A stretch of DNA of 64,000 nucleotides. Origin: Bradyrhizobium sediminis. GTDB lineage: Bacteria; Pseudomonadota; Alphaproteobacteria; Rhizobiales; Xanthobacteraceae. The notes below the pieces were generated by a model. The model did no database searches, was not told where the DNA came from, and was given only the letters and a program-made list of their open reading frames with translations. A program made the translations under genes and the position numbers. Location of the stretch: contig NZ_CP076134.1 in the NCBI RefSeq assembly GCF_018736085.1, positions 5,094,501-5,158,500 of the forward strand, written 5' to 3'. This document shows, piece by piece, positions 53,901 through 61,686 of this stretch (position 1 is its first letter; the number at the start of each line of letters is the position of its first letter).

Positions 53901-56900
53901 GGTTGACGGTGATGCCCGAAGTGGTGGCGAGGTCGCTGTTGTAGGAAGCGAAATCGTAACCGCCGCGGCCGTCGATCAGGTCGTTGCCGCCGCGGGCGTC
54001 ATACTGCTCATAGGTGCCGTTGGGATTGTCGCTGCCGCGCAGTATGTCGGCGAAGCCCGATCCGATCACCGCATTGACGTTGGCAAACTGATCTGATCCG
54101 ACCGAAGCATTGCCGATCGCCGTGCCAGCGGCGAAATCGACGGTCACCGCCGCAGTGGCGCTGGCATAGGAAATGCGGGTCAGCGCCTGGCCCTGCACGT
54201 TGACATTGCCGATGATGAAGTCGTCGCCGGCCATGCCTTCGAAGGTGTTGAGGCCAATGGGCACGCCCGGCACCCCGGAAATCCCGGTGAAGCCGACCGC
54301 CGAGTAGTGATCGATAAAATTGCTGCCCTGGATCGCCTCGATGTCGGTGAGCGTGTCGGTGCCGACGCCCTGGCCGGACACCGTCCAGGCAGCCATATCC
54401 ACGGTGATGCCGCCGGTCGCATCGGTGTAGACGGCGCGGTCGAGGCCAGTCAGGCCGATGATGGTATCATCGCCGCCGAAACCCTGGAGGATGTCGTTGC
54501 CGGCGGTGCCGGTCAGGATATTGCTGTCGTTGTCGCCGGCGATGGTGCCGGGATTGGCCACCACGGCGGCAACCGGCTGGTCCGCATCATAGACGCTGAC
54601 GCGGACCGGTATCGTCGTCGTGCCGACGCCGTTGCTCAGCGTGATCGTGAAATTCTGGATCGCGAACTGGCCGGGCAGCAGCGAGGCGAAATCCGACCTC
54701 GGCTCGCTGAAGTGCCATACGATATTTCCATCGGCGTCGAACTCAGCGGTGAACCTGCCGGTCGGATCCGAAACGCCGAGCGCGACGCCGTTGTGGTCGC
54801 CGGTCAGCGTTATGATACCGCTCGCCTCGAGTATCGACGGCGAATTCGCGGTCTCCCGGATGATCGCGCTGCGGCCCGAGGTCGAATCGGCGAGGAAGAT
54901 ATCGCCGGTGCCGGGGGTGTCGCCCTGCGAAAGATTGGAGGCGCTGCTGCCGAACGCGACGAACAGCCCGCCGACGCTGATCGCCGCGCCCAGATTGGAA
55001 GCGGCGTCGGGCTGCGTTCCGTCGGCGAGGCTCGAAACCAGCCGATAGACGGGGTTGCCGGGATCGCTGACGTCCACGACATAGGTGTCCGTGACCGCAT
55101 TGGTGTCGCCGGACGTCAGATGCGCGTCGCTGGCGAAGATGATGAAATGACCGTCCGGGCTGATTACCGGATTGTAGCTGGCACCCGAGGCATTGGCGGT
55201 GTGGAACACGACCTGCCCGGTGGAGAGATCGTAGAGGTAGATTTCCGAGTGCCCGCCCGGCGCGTCGCTTTGACAGACGATATAGCGTCCGTCGGCGCTG
55301 AACGAAGCCGCACTGTTGCCGGCATCCGTCGCAGTGCTTGCGATGTCCGTTACCGTCCCGGTCGACAGGTCATAGGTGAAGAGATGGCCGGATCCGCCCG
55401 GCGTCGACGCATCGGTACTCCAGAACGCGATCAAATGACCGTTAGCGCTGATCGCCGGCAGCCAGACCGATCCGGATTCTCCGATCGCGGCCGGCGTGAT
55501 CGTGGCGAGCACGTGGCCCTGCTGGTCATAGACTCCGATGCTGTTGCCGCCGCGCTCGACGACGATGACGCTGCCATCCCCCGAGACCGCCGGCGCGCCG
55601 CCGGCGACGAGCTGGATCGTTTGCTGGTAGTGCGCCGAATCGGAGGGATCGTTGTTGTAGATGAAGACGTAGGACTGGGTGCCGTCCGAGCCCTGGAAAA
55701 CGATGTAATGGCCGTCCGCGCTGATGGTCTGGCCGGAGTAGGTGAAGCCATTGCCCGCCTGCGCGATCGTGATCGTGGTGTTGCTTGGCCGATCGTAGAG
55801 GAAAATCGAGCCATCGGGGTCGTAGACGATGGACTGCCCGTCGGCGCTCATGACAGGACCGAAATGGTCGCCGCCATCCCCGGAGATGCGGGACACGGTC
55901 GGCGAGGTCACCACGAACGGCAGCGGCGTGGCAGGAATGACGACCTGGACCACGATCGGGTCCGCCGGTGCTGTCGACGTTCCCGTCGGCCCGAAGCCGG
56001 AATTGATCACGACTTGAACGGGCGTTCCGGTGCCGGTTGGCAGCGGATTGCCGGTGTTGGCGCCGACCGGCACATTGAATTGGGTAGAGGTCGAATCGGT
56101 CGGCTGGATCTGGGTGCCGGCAAACCTCGTCGGCTGCTGCGGATTGGCGTTATCGGTGTGTTCCGGCAGATTCGGGAATAGCTGCCTGCCGACGTCATAG
56201 GTCTGCAGCAGGGTCTGGAAGGCGTTGAACTCCAGCGCAATCTGCGCGACCGTCTTGTTGCTCTCCTGGGCGATCACCTCGAAGTTGGCCACCGGCGTCA
56301 GCGTCAGCGTCGAGCCGTTGCTGGTGACCGTGCCGATCAAGACTCCCTGGGTGTTGAACACCTGAACCGCATGAACCTGGCCGTCGCGCTGGTCGACGAC
56401 CGAGATCGACACCCTGCCGTCGACCGCGGAAATGTCGAGGATGACAGCGGTGCCGCGAATGCCCATGGTCGCGACCGGCGTGCCGACCTTCATGTCGCCG
56501 GTCTTGGCGACCTGGCCGGCGACGAAGCTCGCCGCGCCCTGCACCAGCGTGAACAGCGCCGAGTTCGACGTGCTTCCCGCCTCGTAGGTCAGGTCACTCA
56601 GCATCAGCCGCGCGCTGGCGGTGAGGTTGAAGGTCGTGCCGTCGATCAGCACCAGGCCGAGCGTCGAACCGCTACCGGTCTGCACGACGTCGTTCTGGTA
56701 GACGTTGTCGCCCTCGTTGAGCGTGATGGTGACGCCGTTGCGCACGACGCTGGCGCTGCCGGTCATCTTGACGACGTGGCCGACCACCTTGCCGGCGGCG
56801 GCGGTGCCGGAGGCCTGGGCGTATTGAACGTGTCCAGTCAAGGCTTCGATGACGCCGGGGTCGAGCGGCGCGCCCTCGGGCGAAACCAGCATCGGACGCT

Positions 56901-57108
56901 TGTCGCCGTGGAAGTAGTTCGGCACCACCACGCGGTGGAACTGATCCGAGACGATCAGATCGGTGCCGGATCGCGAATAGTCGCCGGAGAACAGAAGATG
57001 CGCATCGGGGATGGTGACGGCGTCGCTGCCGCCCGGCGAGTCGGTATTGAGTGCGACACTGGAAAAAGTGTCCGCAGCGCCCGATCCAAATTTGCCGGCA
57101 AAGTTCAA
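47941..57108 (-). CDS. Giant FecR-propeller-RTX secreted protein
   Basis: A 3055-residue protein. Order by residue: N-terminal module (1-95, AHLLFSGDYSRSG, VVVPNYFHGD), TAAAG (102-106), FecR-like domain (107-265, NGVTITLNEGDNVYQNDVVQTG, GTPVATMGIRGTAV), Pro/Thr linker (320-400), TolB/PD40-like propeller (405-750, repeated SADGxxIV), a beta domain (765-850), RTX blocks of GGxGxD type interleaved with ~100-residue beta modules (860-1480), a non-repeat domain (1490-1760), a CSPG/cadherin-like segment (1855-1980), more RTX (2100-2560 and 2760-3000) and a C-terminal tail (DTILVRNISIAGLHANDFIL) like type I secretion signals. There is no Sec signal. The start is TTG 57108 with poor ribosome site; ATT upstream is an alternative. 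Probably exported by the PrtD/HlyD pair at 30705-33760. Confidence 0.9.
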   Translation of the reverse strand: MNFAGKFGSGAADTFSSVALNTDSPGGSDAVTIPDAHLLFSGDYSRSGTDLIVSDQFHRVVVPNYFHGDKRPMLVSPEGAPLDPGVIEALTGHVQYAQASGTAAAGKVVGHVVKMTGSASVVRNGVTITLNEGDNVYQNDVVQTGSGSTLGLVLIDGTTFNLTASARLMLSDLTYEAGSTSNSALFTLVQGAASFVAGQVAKTGDMKVGTPVATMGIRGTAVILDISAVDGRVSISVVDQRDGQVHAVQVFNTQGVLIGTVTSNGSTLTLTPVANFEVIAQESNKTVAQIALEFNAFQTLLQTYDVGRQLFPNLPEHTDNANPQQPTRFAGTQIQPTDSTSTQFNVPVGANTGNPLPTGTGTPVQVVINSGFGPTGTSTAPADPIVVQVVIPATPLPFVVTSPTVSRISGDGGDHFGPVMSADGQSIVYDPDGSIFLYDRPSNTTITIAQAGNGFTYSGQTISADGHYIVFQGSDGTQSYVFIYNNDPSDSAHYQQTIQLVAGGAPAVSGDGSVIVVERGGNSIGVYDQQGHVLATITPAAIGESGSVWLPAISANGHLIAFWSTDASTPGGSGHLFTYDLSTGTVTDIASTATDAGNSAASFSADGRYIVCQSDAPGGHSEIYLYDLSTGQVVFHTANASGASYNPVISPDGHFIIFASDAHLTSGDTNAVTDTYVVDVSDPGNPVYRLVSSLADGTQPDAASNLGAAISVGGLFVAFGSSASNLSQGDTPGTGDIFLADSTSGRSAIIRETANSPSILEASGIITLTGDHNGVALGVSDPTGRFTAEFDADGNIVWHFSEPRSDFASLLPGQFAIQNFTITLSNGVGTTTIPVRVSVYDADQPVAAVVANPGTIAGDNDSNILTGTAGNDILQGFGGDDTIIGLTGLDRAVYTDATGGITVDMAAWTVSGQGVGTDTLTDIEAIQGSNFIDHYSAVGFTGISGVPGVPIGLNTFEGMAGDDFIIGNVNVQGQALTRISYASATAAVTVDFAAGTAIGNASVGSDQFANVNAVIGSGFADILRGSDNPNGTYEQYDARGGNDLIDGRGGYDFASYNSDLATTSGITVNLAAGTVVGDASIGTDTLRSVEAVRGTNFVDTYDARNFGGPGYLNPATGNVGSYGTFNNFDGHGGNDIIYGNGNTRVQYSNSTAAVLVDLANTDSGGTGVAQDRADAINHTSLDLASVGIDTIHGGVNAVTGSMFGDTLLGSGNGEAFQGLAGDDFIDGRGGFDTAQYNNMTYTTGGISVDFTAGIVTGDASIGTDTLRSIESVQGTNFNDNFNATNFGAAGFLDPLQFNVGNNGTYNQFEGWDGDDQITGNGNTTILYANAGAGVTVDLAAHMAHGTAPGDLANIGQDTITGGVNSVVGSNFGDVLLGSDNAPGTIEQFNGRGGDDTLDGRGGSDFLSGGTGADTFVYAAGYGADTIADFSHADGDRVDLTGVPGIHSFADVLAHVTPSGMGTLIDFGGGNSLTLSNVPPASLVADDFVLNELATSTLTSTAGVSIVVTPDGATNGFVFPGAGNVTTPGSPEDRIVLGYDIGQNHVVLNSDPMLGVYDFTPISSVFHSFDGGSSVVTRLDAGNDVTLTQTIELGTDANFFTTTIDIDNGGTSDLMGVRFMRSFDPDQDLQPFGTFFTFNDVAQNPDGSASFAIVSATGQVSEVHAALVGLGGQWRGSVFGFTNTDPYVPGAFDAPVDPNGALADLAISLTNDIGTVVAGGHVQITYFTTANVATDGSNALYGAAGNDTIDGLGGDDLLIGLGGADTFVFAPGAGHDTIHDFTPGADRIQLDHFSGVPLGADGVFTEADLDAWRATPGVFESQGSDTLIHLSPDDTLLLKNVAAAELHAADFIIVANQAPTVDGDMAIAVVRGSSVALTTADLKADDLDGDPACLTFTVVESSHGHLVNADSGNTIAPGDHFTLGDIQADMILFVTDDPDYAGAGGVALTLSDGASPERTVFVGASIVDAQFTVLTADGYDFDQDDPIGAMGRGNVVPDGADPIHSFRIVNGLENRDFIFSGTDFTYGGNNVLTGGTITFIQEVTDDNHTPLATFSLHVSAADWYSAVVAQSNGDQGPIEALVSQWTFSFVGNSGADAFFAGDVNDIFTGRSGNDTLGGEFGYDRANYGGATGPINVQLADGIVTGTALGESGVGTDTLQSIEFVTGSNYDDTFNAGATISNPTGFNASSTNAGSTVAFNVGGTFNEFEGRGGNDTVTGNGDTRISYYHATSGVTVTFDGGWVGQGASGHAIGDNSVGTDTFTGVSRVRGSFFDDTFFGSNNPFNTAENFEGLGGNDIIHGGGGFDRAIYGGAFVGTGITVHLAAGTVTGGSDVGQDTLDSVEGISGTDFADTFDATGFVATATLALPNAGSAGANGNGDAFNEFEGRGGDDTVIGNGNTRIAFYNATGGVVVTLGDGATHGSAVGASSGVDDIVSGVTRVRGSEFNDIITGNSANNTLEGQAGNDVLDGRDGNDALAGGAGADIFVYDGAGNDRIADFNHFQGDRIDLRAFGNIHSLADLQIAAATVNGNPNSVSITSAGNFGGGNHLDLQGVALGTLQASDFIFVGQVAVSVQTPAGYDFSAVYDGLAAGYAGLASGTFASVNTNTHMFIVDTVRGIMFELIGMGFTYDGGHLPGGGTITEINILNTINPADPAQLTQDHVLVNSNGWSIDAAGLVGYLGQYNGPQTHAYGLAGLNGIFGAATYSYVGSGGFADNQSQPHIGADVFLGGNQADVFNGMPGPFGEMDPGRDTVDYFHAPAVNAQTGLGIIANLAAPANNTGAAAGDTYISIENLRGTDFDDTLTGDGQNNVIEGGLGNDTLDGGANGYGVDTASYEHATDGVSVSLVVAGAQPTGGAGFDTLTNFEGLRGSNFNDILTGNSNSVLEGGAGDDHLISHAGQSGVTASYEHAGSGVTVDLSTSNPQNTGGAGTDTLTNIANLTGSQFNDTLIGDAGNNILFGNGGNDTFVFNQALGIGQDTIGDFTPGQDHIQLDYAAFNPNDATSFNAWYTNHVTPVPDSGDLLINLNGHDTILVRNISIAGLHANDFILPSGFGIG

Positions 57109-57724
57109 TGCGACACCGTAAATGGTTAATACTTAAATAATATTCCGTATGGTTCCGTGCTTATCACTGCGCGGAACAATGCGAAACCATCTCCAGCTTG
57201 TGCAAATCTTATTCCGCAGAGCCCCCGCCGGACGCCTCTTCTTGGGAGGCACCAGGATAGCGAAGTATTCAGAATCGACCCCACATGTATTCAAGCGCCT
57301 TTCAATTCAGAAATCCGCCACCCTGGCGTAGTTCGATGTATAGAAATCGGCACTGATACTCTTATGATTTTCCACCTGCATCCCAGTATAAAATACTGCG
57401 CCAGTTCCAGAACAAAAACTGTGATCTGGATAACAGAACGACGCGATTCTCCCCGAATTAGCCATATCCGGCCGAAATCGCCGCCAATACAACCTCAGAG
57501 TGTCTCCTTGCGCCATTGCGGGCCGGCCCGGGGCCCGGGACCGGGCGATCCGTAAAATTTTCAGCAAATCGGCGAGACAGGTTTCAGCCTGTTTCGCACT
57601 TTCCGGCCCGCTGCGCCCGGTTTTAAGCAGATCAAAAGCTGCCCCGCCCATCCTCGCCTGTGAAACGATCCGGTCGCGAGCTGGCTGATGAGGCCTCGCC
57701 GATGCCCGGACATTGGGGCGTCAG
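57109..57724. other. Divergent regulatory region, no gene
   Basis: This 616-bp spacer separates the giant gene from the LapG-like protease gene. It is clearly lower in GC than the surroundings, especially 57110-57160 (TTAATACTTAAATAATATTCC) and 57330-57420. The AT-rich stretch next to the giant gene is a good promoter candidate. A 114-residue frame on the minus strand (57307-57651) has no family resemblance and is not called. No clear operator dyad was found by eye. Confidence 0.6.
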
Positions 57725-58507
57725 ATGGGGATTTTCAGTCACTCGCGCGCGTTGCGTGCGGTCATGCTTGCCTGCGGCATGGCCTTTATCGGACCAGCGG
57801 CAGAGCTTTCGGCGGCAACGCTGAATTCATCGCAGGCGTCGGATCCGATCGAGCGATCCGCCGAGCCGTTCGGGCTGTTTGCTTCGGCTCTCCCCAGCGG
57901 AGGCCTGCGGGAAAAATGGCTGGGCATCCAGCGTCGTCTCGACGACGAAATGGTGCAGCTGGCGCTATGCGAAGGCGACCCCGATCGCTGCGCCGCTCCG
58001 GCCGCGCTGCAATTTCTCGCCATTGTCGAGACCGCCAGAGCCCGCGAGGGCCGCGCCCGGCTCGGCGAGATCAATCGCGCGATCAATCTCGCCATCAGGC
58101 CGATGGGCGATCTCGAGCAATATGGCGCGATCGACGTCTGGAGTTCGCCGCTCGCGACCCTGACCCGTGGCGCTGGAGATTGCGAAGACTACGCGATCGC
58201 CAAATTCGTTGCCTTGCAACGGGCCGGCATCTCCCCCGACGACCTGCGCATCGTGATCATGCGCGACACCATCCGCGGCGAGGATCACGCCGTCGCCGCC
58301 GCGCGGCTGGACGGGCACTGGCTAACGCTGGACAATCGCCGCATGGCGATGGTCGAGGACGCGCAGGTCAGAAACTACCGGCCGAGCTTCGTCATCGATC
58401 GCGACAGCGTCAAACGCTACGAGGATGCGCCGATGCCCGCGCTCAGGGACCGAAGCCTCGTTTCGGAAGCGACGAGCCATTCCGGAGTCGAAACCTCGCC
58501 AATGTAA
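57725..58507 (+). CDS. Periplasmic transglutaminase-like cysteine protease (BTLCP, LapG family)
   Basis: A 260-residue exported protein: signal peptide (MGIFSHSRALRAVMLACGMA..., cleavage near residue 30), then the BTLCP/peptidase C93 domain. The catalytic triad is Cys153 in GAGDCEDYAIAKF, His188 in GEDHAVAA and Asp203 in LTLDNRR; Asp152 and Glu154 correspond to the calcium ligands of LapG. LapG cleaves giant surface adhesins at a double-Ala site such as TAAG. ATG 57725 is used; a TTG at 57713 is an alternative. It is divergent from the FecR-RTX gene, whose N-terminus has TAAAG. No lapD-like GGDEF/EAL gene is present. Confidence 0.92.
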   Translation: MGIFSHSRALRAVMLACGMAFIGPAAELSAATLNSSQASDPIERSAEPFGLFASALPSGGLREKWLGIQRRLDDEMVQLALCEGDPDRCAAPAALQFLAIVETARAREGRARLGEINRAINLAIRPMGDLEQYGAIDVWSSPLATLTRGAGDCEDYAIAKFVALQRAGISPDDLRIVIMRDTIRGEDHAVAAARLDGHWLTLDNRRMAMVEDAQVRNYRPSFVIDRDSVKRYEDAPMPALRDRSLVSEATSHSGVETSPM

Positions 58508-58638
58508 CGCCGCCTCCCGGACCGCCCCACGGAACGACCGATCGAGATCCCCGGCCGACAATTTCACTTCGTCGCAGCGGCTGAAGAAGCTATATGGTTC
58601 CGGCAGGCCCGGGTTCGATGCTTGTTCGGCGAGGGTGA

Positions 58639-59313
58639 ATGCGGGCGATTATTCTGGCCATCGTTGGACTGCCGCTGGCATTGATGCACCCGGCATGCGC
58701 ACAGAACGCCGCGGACCCCGACCGATTGATCCGCGAGATGCTCCCGCTGTTTGACAGCAATCGCTGCGCTATATTCAGCGATACCGCGGAGCGGCTGTTT
58801 TGCGGCGCCCCCGAATTAAACCGGCTATCCGCACGGCTGAGCAGTGCGGTGCAGGACAGGCCGGACCGGATTCCCAACTGCCGCCTCGCGATCGAAGAAA
58901 ACGCGGAATGGATCAGAAACCGCAATTCGAGCTGCGGCATCTTCAGAGAGCAGAGACTTTCCGCGCCCGAAATCAAATACATCAAGGGCTGCCTGTTGAA
59001 GCAAACGGAAGCCAGGATCGATATCCTGGACGACCCCAATTTCGATTGCCTGTCCTCGAACAACGCCGCCGGCCTGCTGATATGCAGCGACCCCGATCTG
59101 GCCGCCGCCAAGGCTGACTTCAACAGCATGGTTGTCGGCCTGGTTGCGAAGTTGAAGGGCGAACGCCGTTCGATATTGCAGTGCATCCGAAATGCGGGTG
59201 GCATTTTGCTTGGCGAAAATTATGGCGACAAGAATTTTCTCTTTTGCGCTTCGCCGCTACCTTTGATTGACGCCCTGCTTTGTACCGGCATACCATCGCC
59301 GCAGATCCGCTAG
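58639..59313 (+). CDS. Secreted cysteine-rich protein, LprI-like (DUF1311-related)
   Basis: A 224-residue protein with signal peptide (MRAIILAIVGLPLALMHPACA, cleavage before Gln22). It has about ten cysteines in pairs and a segment NNAAGLLICSDPDLAAAKADFN that matches the core of the LprI/DUF1311 domain (lysozyme-inhibitor-like N-terminal domain). The role is probably periplasmic; an inhibitor function is only a guess. It lies 131 bp after the LapG-like gene and 20 bp before the PQQ dehydrogenase, same strand, and could be co-transcribed with the latter. Confidence 0.78.
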   Translation: MRAIILAIVGLPLALMHPACAQNAADPDRLIREMLPLFDSNRCAIFSDTAERLFCGAPELNRLSARLSSAVQDRPDRIPNCRLAIEENAEWIRNRNSSCGIFREQRLSAPEIKYIKGCLLKQTEARIDILDDPNFDCLSSNNAAGLLICSDPDLAAAKADFNSMVVGLVAKLKGERRSILQCIRNAGGILLGENYGDKNFLFCASPLPLIDALLCTGIPSPQIR

Positions 59314-59333
59314 AGATCGCCAGGGAGGGAAAG

Positions 59334-61517
59334 ATGACACGTTCGCCGCGCGTTGATTTTGCTCGCCGTTTTTTTCGCAACATCGCCATTGACCGACACC
59401 GGACGGCCCGCCTCGCCTGCGCCGCCACGGCAATCGGCTTCGGTCTGGCGATTTCGTTCAGTCCAGCCATCGCCCAGAACGCCGCCAAGGGCTCGCCCGA
59501 TCATATCAAGGCCGTGACATCGGCGGTCGACGGCGCCTCGATCAAGGCCAATACGGCGACGTCAAACGACTGGCCGACCATCGGTCTCGACTACGCCGAG
59601 ACGCGCTTCAGCAAGCTCAACCAGATCAACGCCGACAACGTCAAGAAGCTCGGCCTGGTGTGGAGCTATCCGCTCGAATCCTCCCGCGGCGTCGAAGCAA
59701 CCCCGGTCGTGGTCGACGGCATCATGTACCAGACCGCATCCTGGAGCGTGGTGCACGCCATCGATGCGCGCACCGGCAAGCGAATCTGGACCTTCGATCC
59801 GAAGATCGATCGCGAGAAGGGCTACAAGGGCTGCTGCGACGTGGTCAATCGAGGTGTCGCGCTGTGGAAGGGCAAGGTTTTCGTCGCCGCCTATGACGGA
59901 CGGCTGATCGCGCTCGACGCGGCGACCGGCCAGAAGGTCTGGGAAAAGGACACCCTGATCGACAAGGAGCATTCCTACACCATCACCGGCGCGCCGCGCG
60001 TGTTCAACGGCAAGGTGGTGATCGGCAATGGCGGCGCGGAATATGGCGCGCGCGGCTACGTCACCGCCTATGACGCCGACACCGGCAACCAGGCGTGGCG
60101 CTGGTTCACGGTGCCGGGCGATCCGAGCAAGCCGTTCGAGGATGAATCGATGGCGGCCGCGGCCAAGACCTGGGATCCGGCCGGCAAATACTGGATCAAC
60201 GGCGGCGGCGGCACCGCGTGGGATACCATTACCTTCGATCCCGAATTGAACATGGTCTATATCGGCACCGGCAACGGCTCGCCCTGGAACCGCGACATCC
60301 GCAGCCCCGCCGGCGGCGACAACCTCTATCTGGCGTCGCTGGTGGCGCTGAACGCCGACACCGGAAAGTACATCTGGCACTACCAGGAAACGCCGGGCGA
60401 CCATTGGGACTACACCTCGACCCAGCCGATGATCCTGGCCGACCTTACGATCGACGGTGCGCCGCGCAAGGTCATCCTGCATGCGCCGAAGAACGGCTTC
60501 TTCTTCGTCGTCGACCGCACCAACGGCAAGTTCATCTCGGCCAAGAACTTCGTCGATGTGAACTGGGCGACCGGCTACGACGCCAATGGGCGGCCGATCG
60601 AGGTGCCGGCGGCGCGCGGCGAAGCGGCCTATGACAGCATCCCCGGCCCGTTCGGCGCGCACAACTGGCACCCGATGTCGTTCAATCCGCAGACCGGCCT
60701 CGTCTACCTGCCGGCGCAGAACGTGCCGCTGAACCTCACGCCGGAAAAAGCCTTCAAGCAGAACGCGGCCACGCCCGGCAAGTTCGGCGGCGCCACCGGC
60801 TGGAACGTCGGCTTCATGCTCAACGCCACGCCGCCAAAGGCGCCGGCGTTCGGCCGGCTGCTGGCGTGGGATCCGGTCAAGCAGAAGGAAGCATGGCGGG
60901 CGGAGTATGTGGCGCCGTGGAACGGCGGCACCCTGACCACCGCAGGCAATCTGGTGTTTCAGGGCACCGCCGACGGCCGCTTCATCGCCTACAACGCCAC
61001 CACCGGCGAAAAGCTCTGGGAAAGCCCGACCGGCACCGGCGTGGTGGCGGCGGCCGGGACCTACATGATCGACGGCAAGCAGTATGTGACCATCGCGGTC
61101 GGCTGGGGCGGCGTGTTCGGAATTTCGCAGCGCGTTACCGAGCTGCAGAGCCCGGGCACGGTCTATACCTTCGCGATCGACGGCAAGGCGCCATTGCCGA
61201 CGTTCGTGAAGTACCAGACCGAGGGACTGCTGGAGGGCGTGAAATACGACCCGAAGGATGTGCCTGAAGGCACCGCGATCTACGTCGCCGCCTGCGCCAC
61301 CTGCCATGGCGTCCCCGGCGTCGACAAGGGCGGCAACGTGAAGAACCTCGGTTACGTTTCGAAGGAAATAATCACCAACCTGAAGGACTTCGTATTCAAA
61401 GGCCCGTTCAGCGATCAGGGCATGCCGGATTTCACCGGCAAGCTGACCGAAGCGGACGTGGTGAAGATCCAGGCCTTCATCCAGGGCACCGCGGACGCGA
61501 TAAGGCCGAAGAAGTAG
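59334..61517 (+). CDS. PQQ-dependent quinohaemoprotein alcohol dehydrogenase
   Basis: Periplasmic enzyme of 727 residues, signal peptide to about Ala47 (SFSPAIAQ). The eight-bladed propeller holds PQQ: vicinal Cys167-Cys168 (KGCCD), Glu236 (GGAEYGARG), Asn314 (GTGNGSPWN) and catalytic Asp359 (GDHWDYTS). Residue Asp359+2 is Thr, not Asp, which points to calcium rather than a lanthanide. The C-terminal cytochrome c domain has CATCH (haem Cys654, Cys657, His658) and Met697 (GMPDF). The length and type fit a type II quinohaemoprotein alcohol dehydrogenase. ATG 59334 is preceded by AGGGAGG. No PQQ biosynthesis genes are here. Confidence 0.95.
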   Translation: MTRSPRVDFARRFFRNIAIDRHRTARLACAATAIGFGLAISFSPAIAQNAAKGSPDHIKAVTSAVDGASIKANTATSNDWPTIGLDYAETRFSKLNQINADNVKKLGLVWSYPLESSRGVEATPVVVDGIMYQTASWSVVHAIDARTGKRIWTFDPKIDREKGYKGCCDVVNRGVALWKGKVFVAAYDGRLIALDAATGQKVWEKDTLIDKEHSYTITGAPRVFNGKVVIGNGGAEYGARGYVTAYDADTGNQAWRWFTVPGDPSKPFEDESMAAAAKTWDPAGKYWINGGGGTAWDTITFDPELNMVYIGTGNGSPWNRDIRSPAGGDNLYLASLVALNADTGKYIWHYQETPGDHWDYTSTQPMILADLTIDGAPRKVILHAPKNGFFFVVDRTNGKFISAKNFVDVNWATGYDANGRPIEVPAARGEAAYDSIPGPFGAHNWHPMSFNPQTGLVYLPAQNVPLNLTPEKAFKQNAATPGKFGGATGWNVGFMLNATPPKAPAFGRLLAWDPVKQKEAWRAEYVAPWNGGTLTTAGNLVFQGTADGRFIAYNATTGEKLWESPTGTGVVAAAGTYMIDGKQYVTIAVGWGGVFGISQRVTELQSPGTVYTFAIDGKAPLPTFVKYQTEGLLEGVKYDPKDVPEGTAIYVAACATCHGVPGVDKGGNVKNLGYVSKEIITNLKDFVFKGPFSDQGMPDFTGKLTEADVVKIQAFIQGTADAIRPKK

Positions 61518-61522
61518 CAGGT

Positions 61523-61602
61523 GTCATTGCGAGCGAAGCGAAGCAATCCATCGCCGACAAGGAAGAATGGATTGCTTCGTCGCTTCGCTCCTCGCAATGA
61601 CG
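61523..61602. repeat. Intergenic palindromic repeat, family E
   Basis: GTCATTGCGAGCGAAGCG and AAGCAATCCATC on the left pair with AATGGATTGCTT and CGCTTCGCTCCTCGCAATGAC on the right. Same family as 26079-26164. Confidence 0.85.
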
Positions 61603-61632
61603 GGGCTGTATGCCGGGCCGTCAAAAAAGCAA

Positions 61633-61663
61633 AAGGGCTGCGCGAGACCATCGCGCAGCCCTT
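61633..61663 (-). terminator. Rho-independent terminator of the LivK-like gene
   Basis: AAGGGCTGCGCGA-GACCA-TCGCGCAGCCCTT is a 13-bp perfect stem. On the minus strand it is followed by TTGCTTTTTT, as expected 24 bp after the stop codon at 61687. Confidence 0.9.
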
Positions 61664-61686
61664 GGCCGTTTAGAGCGAGACTACAC

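Noticed and set aside
48421..56181. Long open frames on the plus strand opposite the giant gene (up to about 650 codons)
   Set aside because: They are frame shadows of a GC-rich repetitive gene; their predicted proteins are Arg/Ala/Val-rich with no family pattern, while the minus-strand frame shows clear FecR, propeller and RTX motifs.
57307..57651. A 114-codon frame on the minus strand in the giant gene's upstream region
   Set aside because: No recognisable domain, no good ribosome site, and it lies across an AT-rich region likely to hold promoters.
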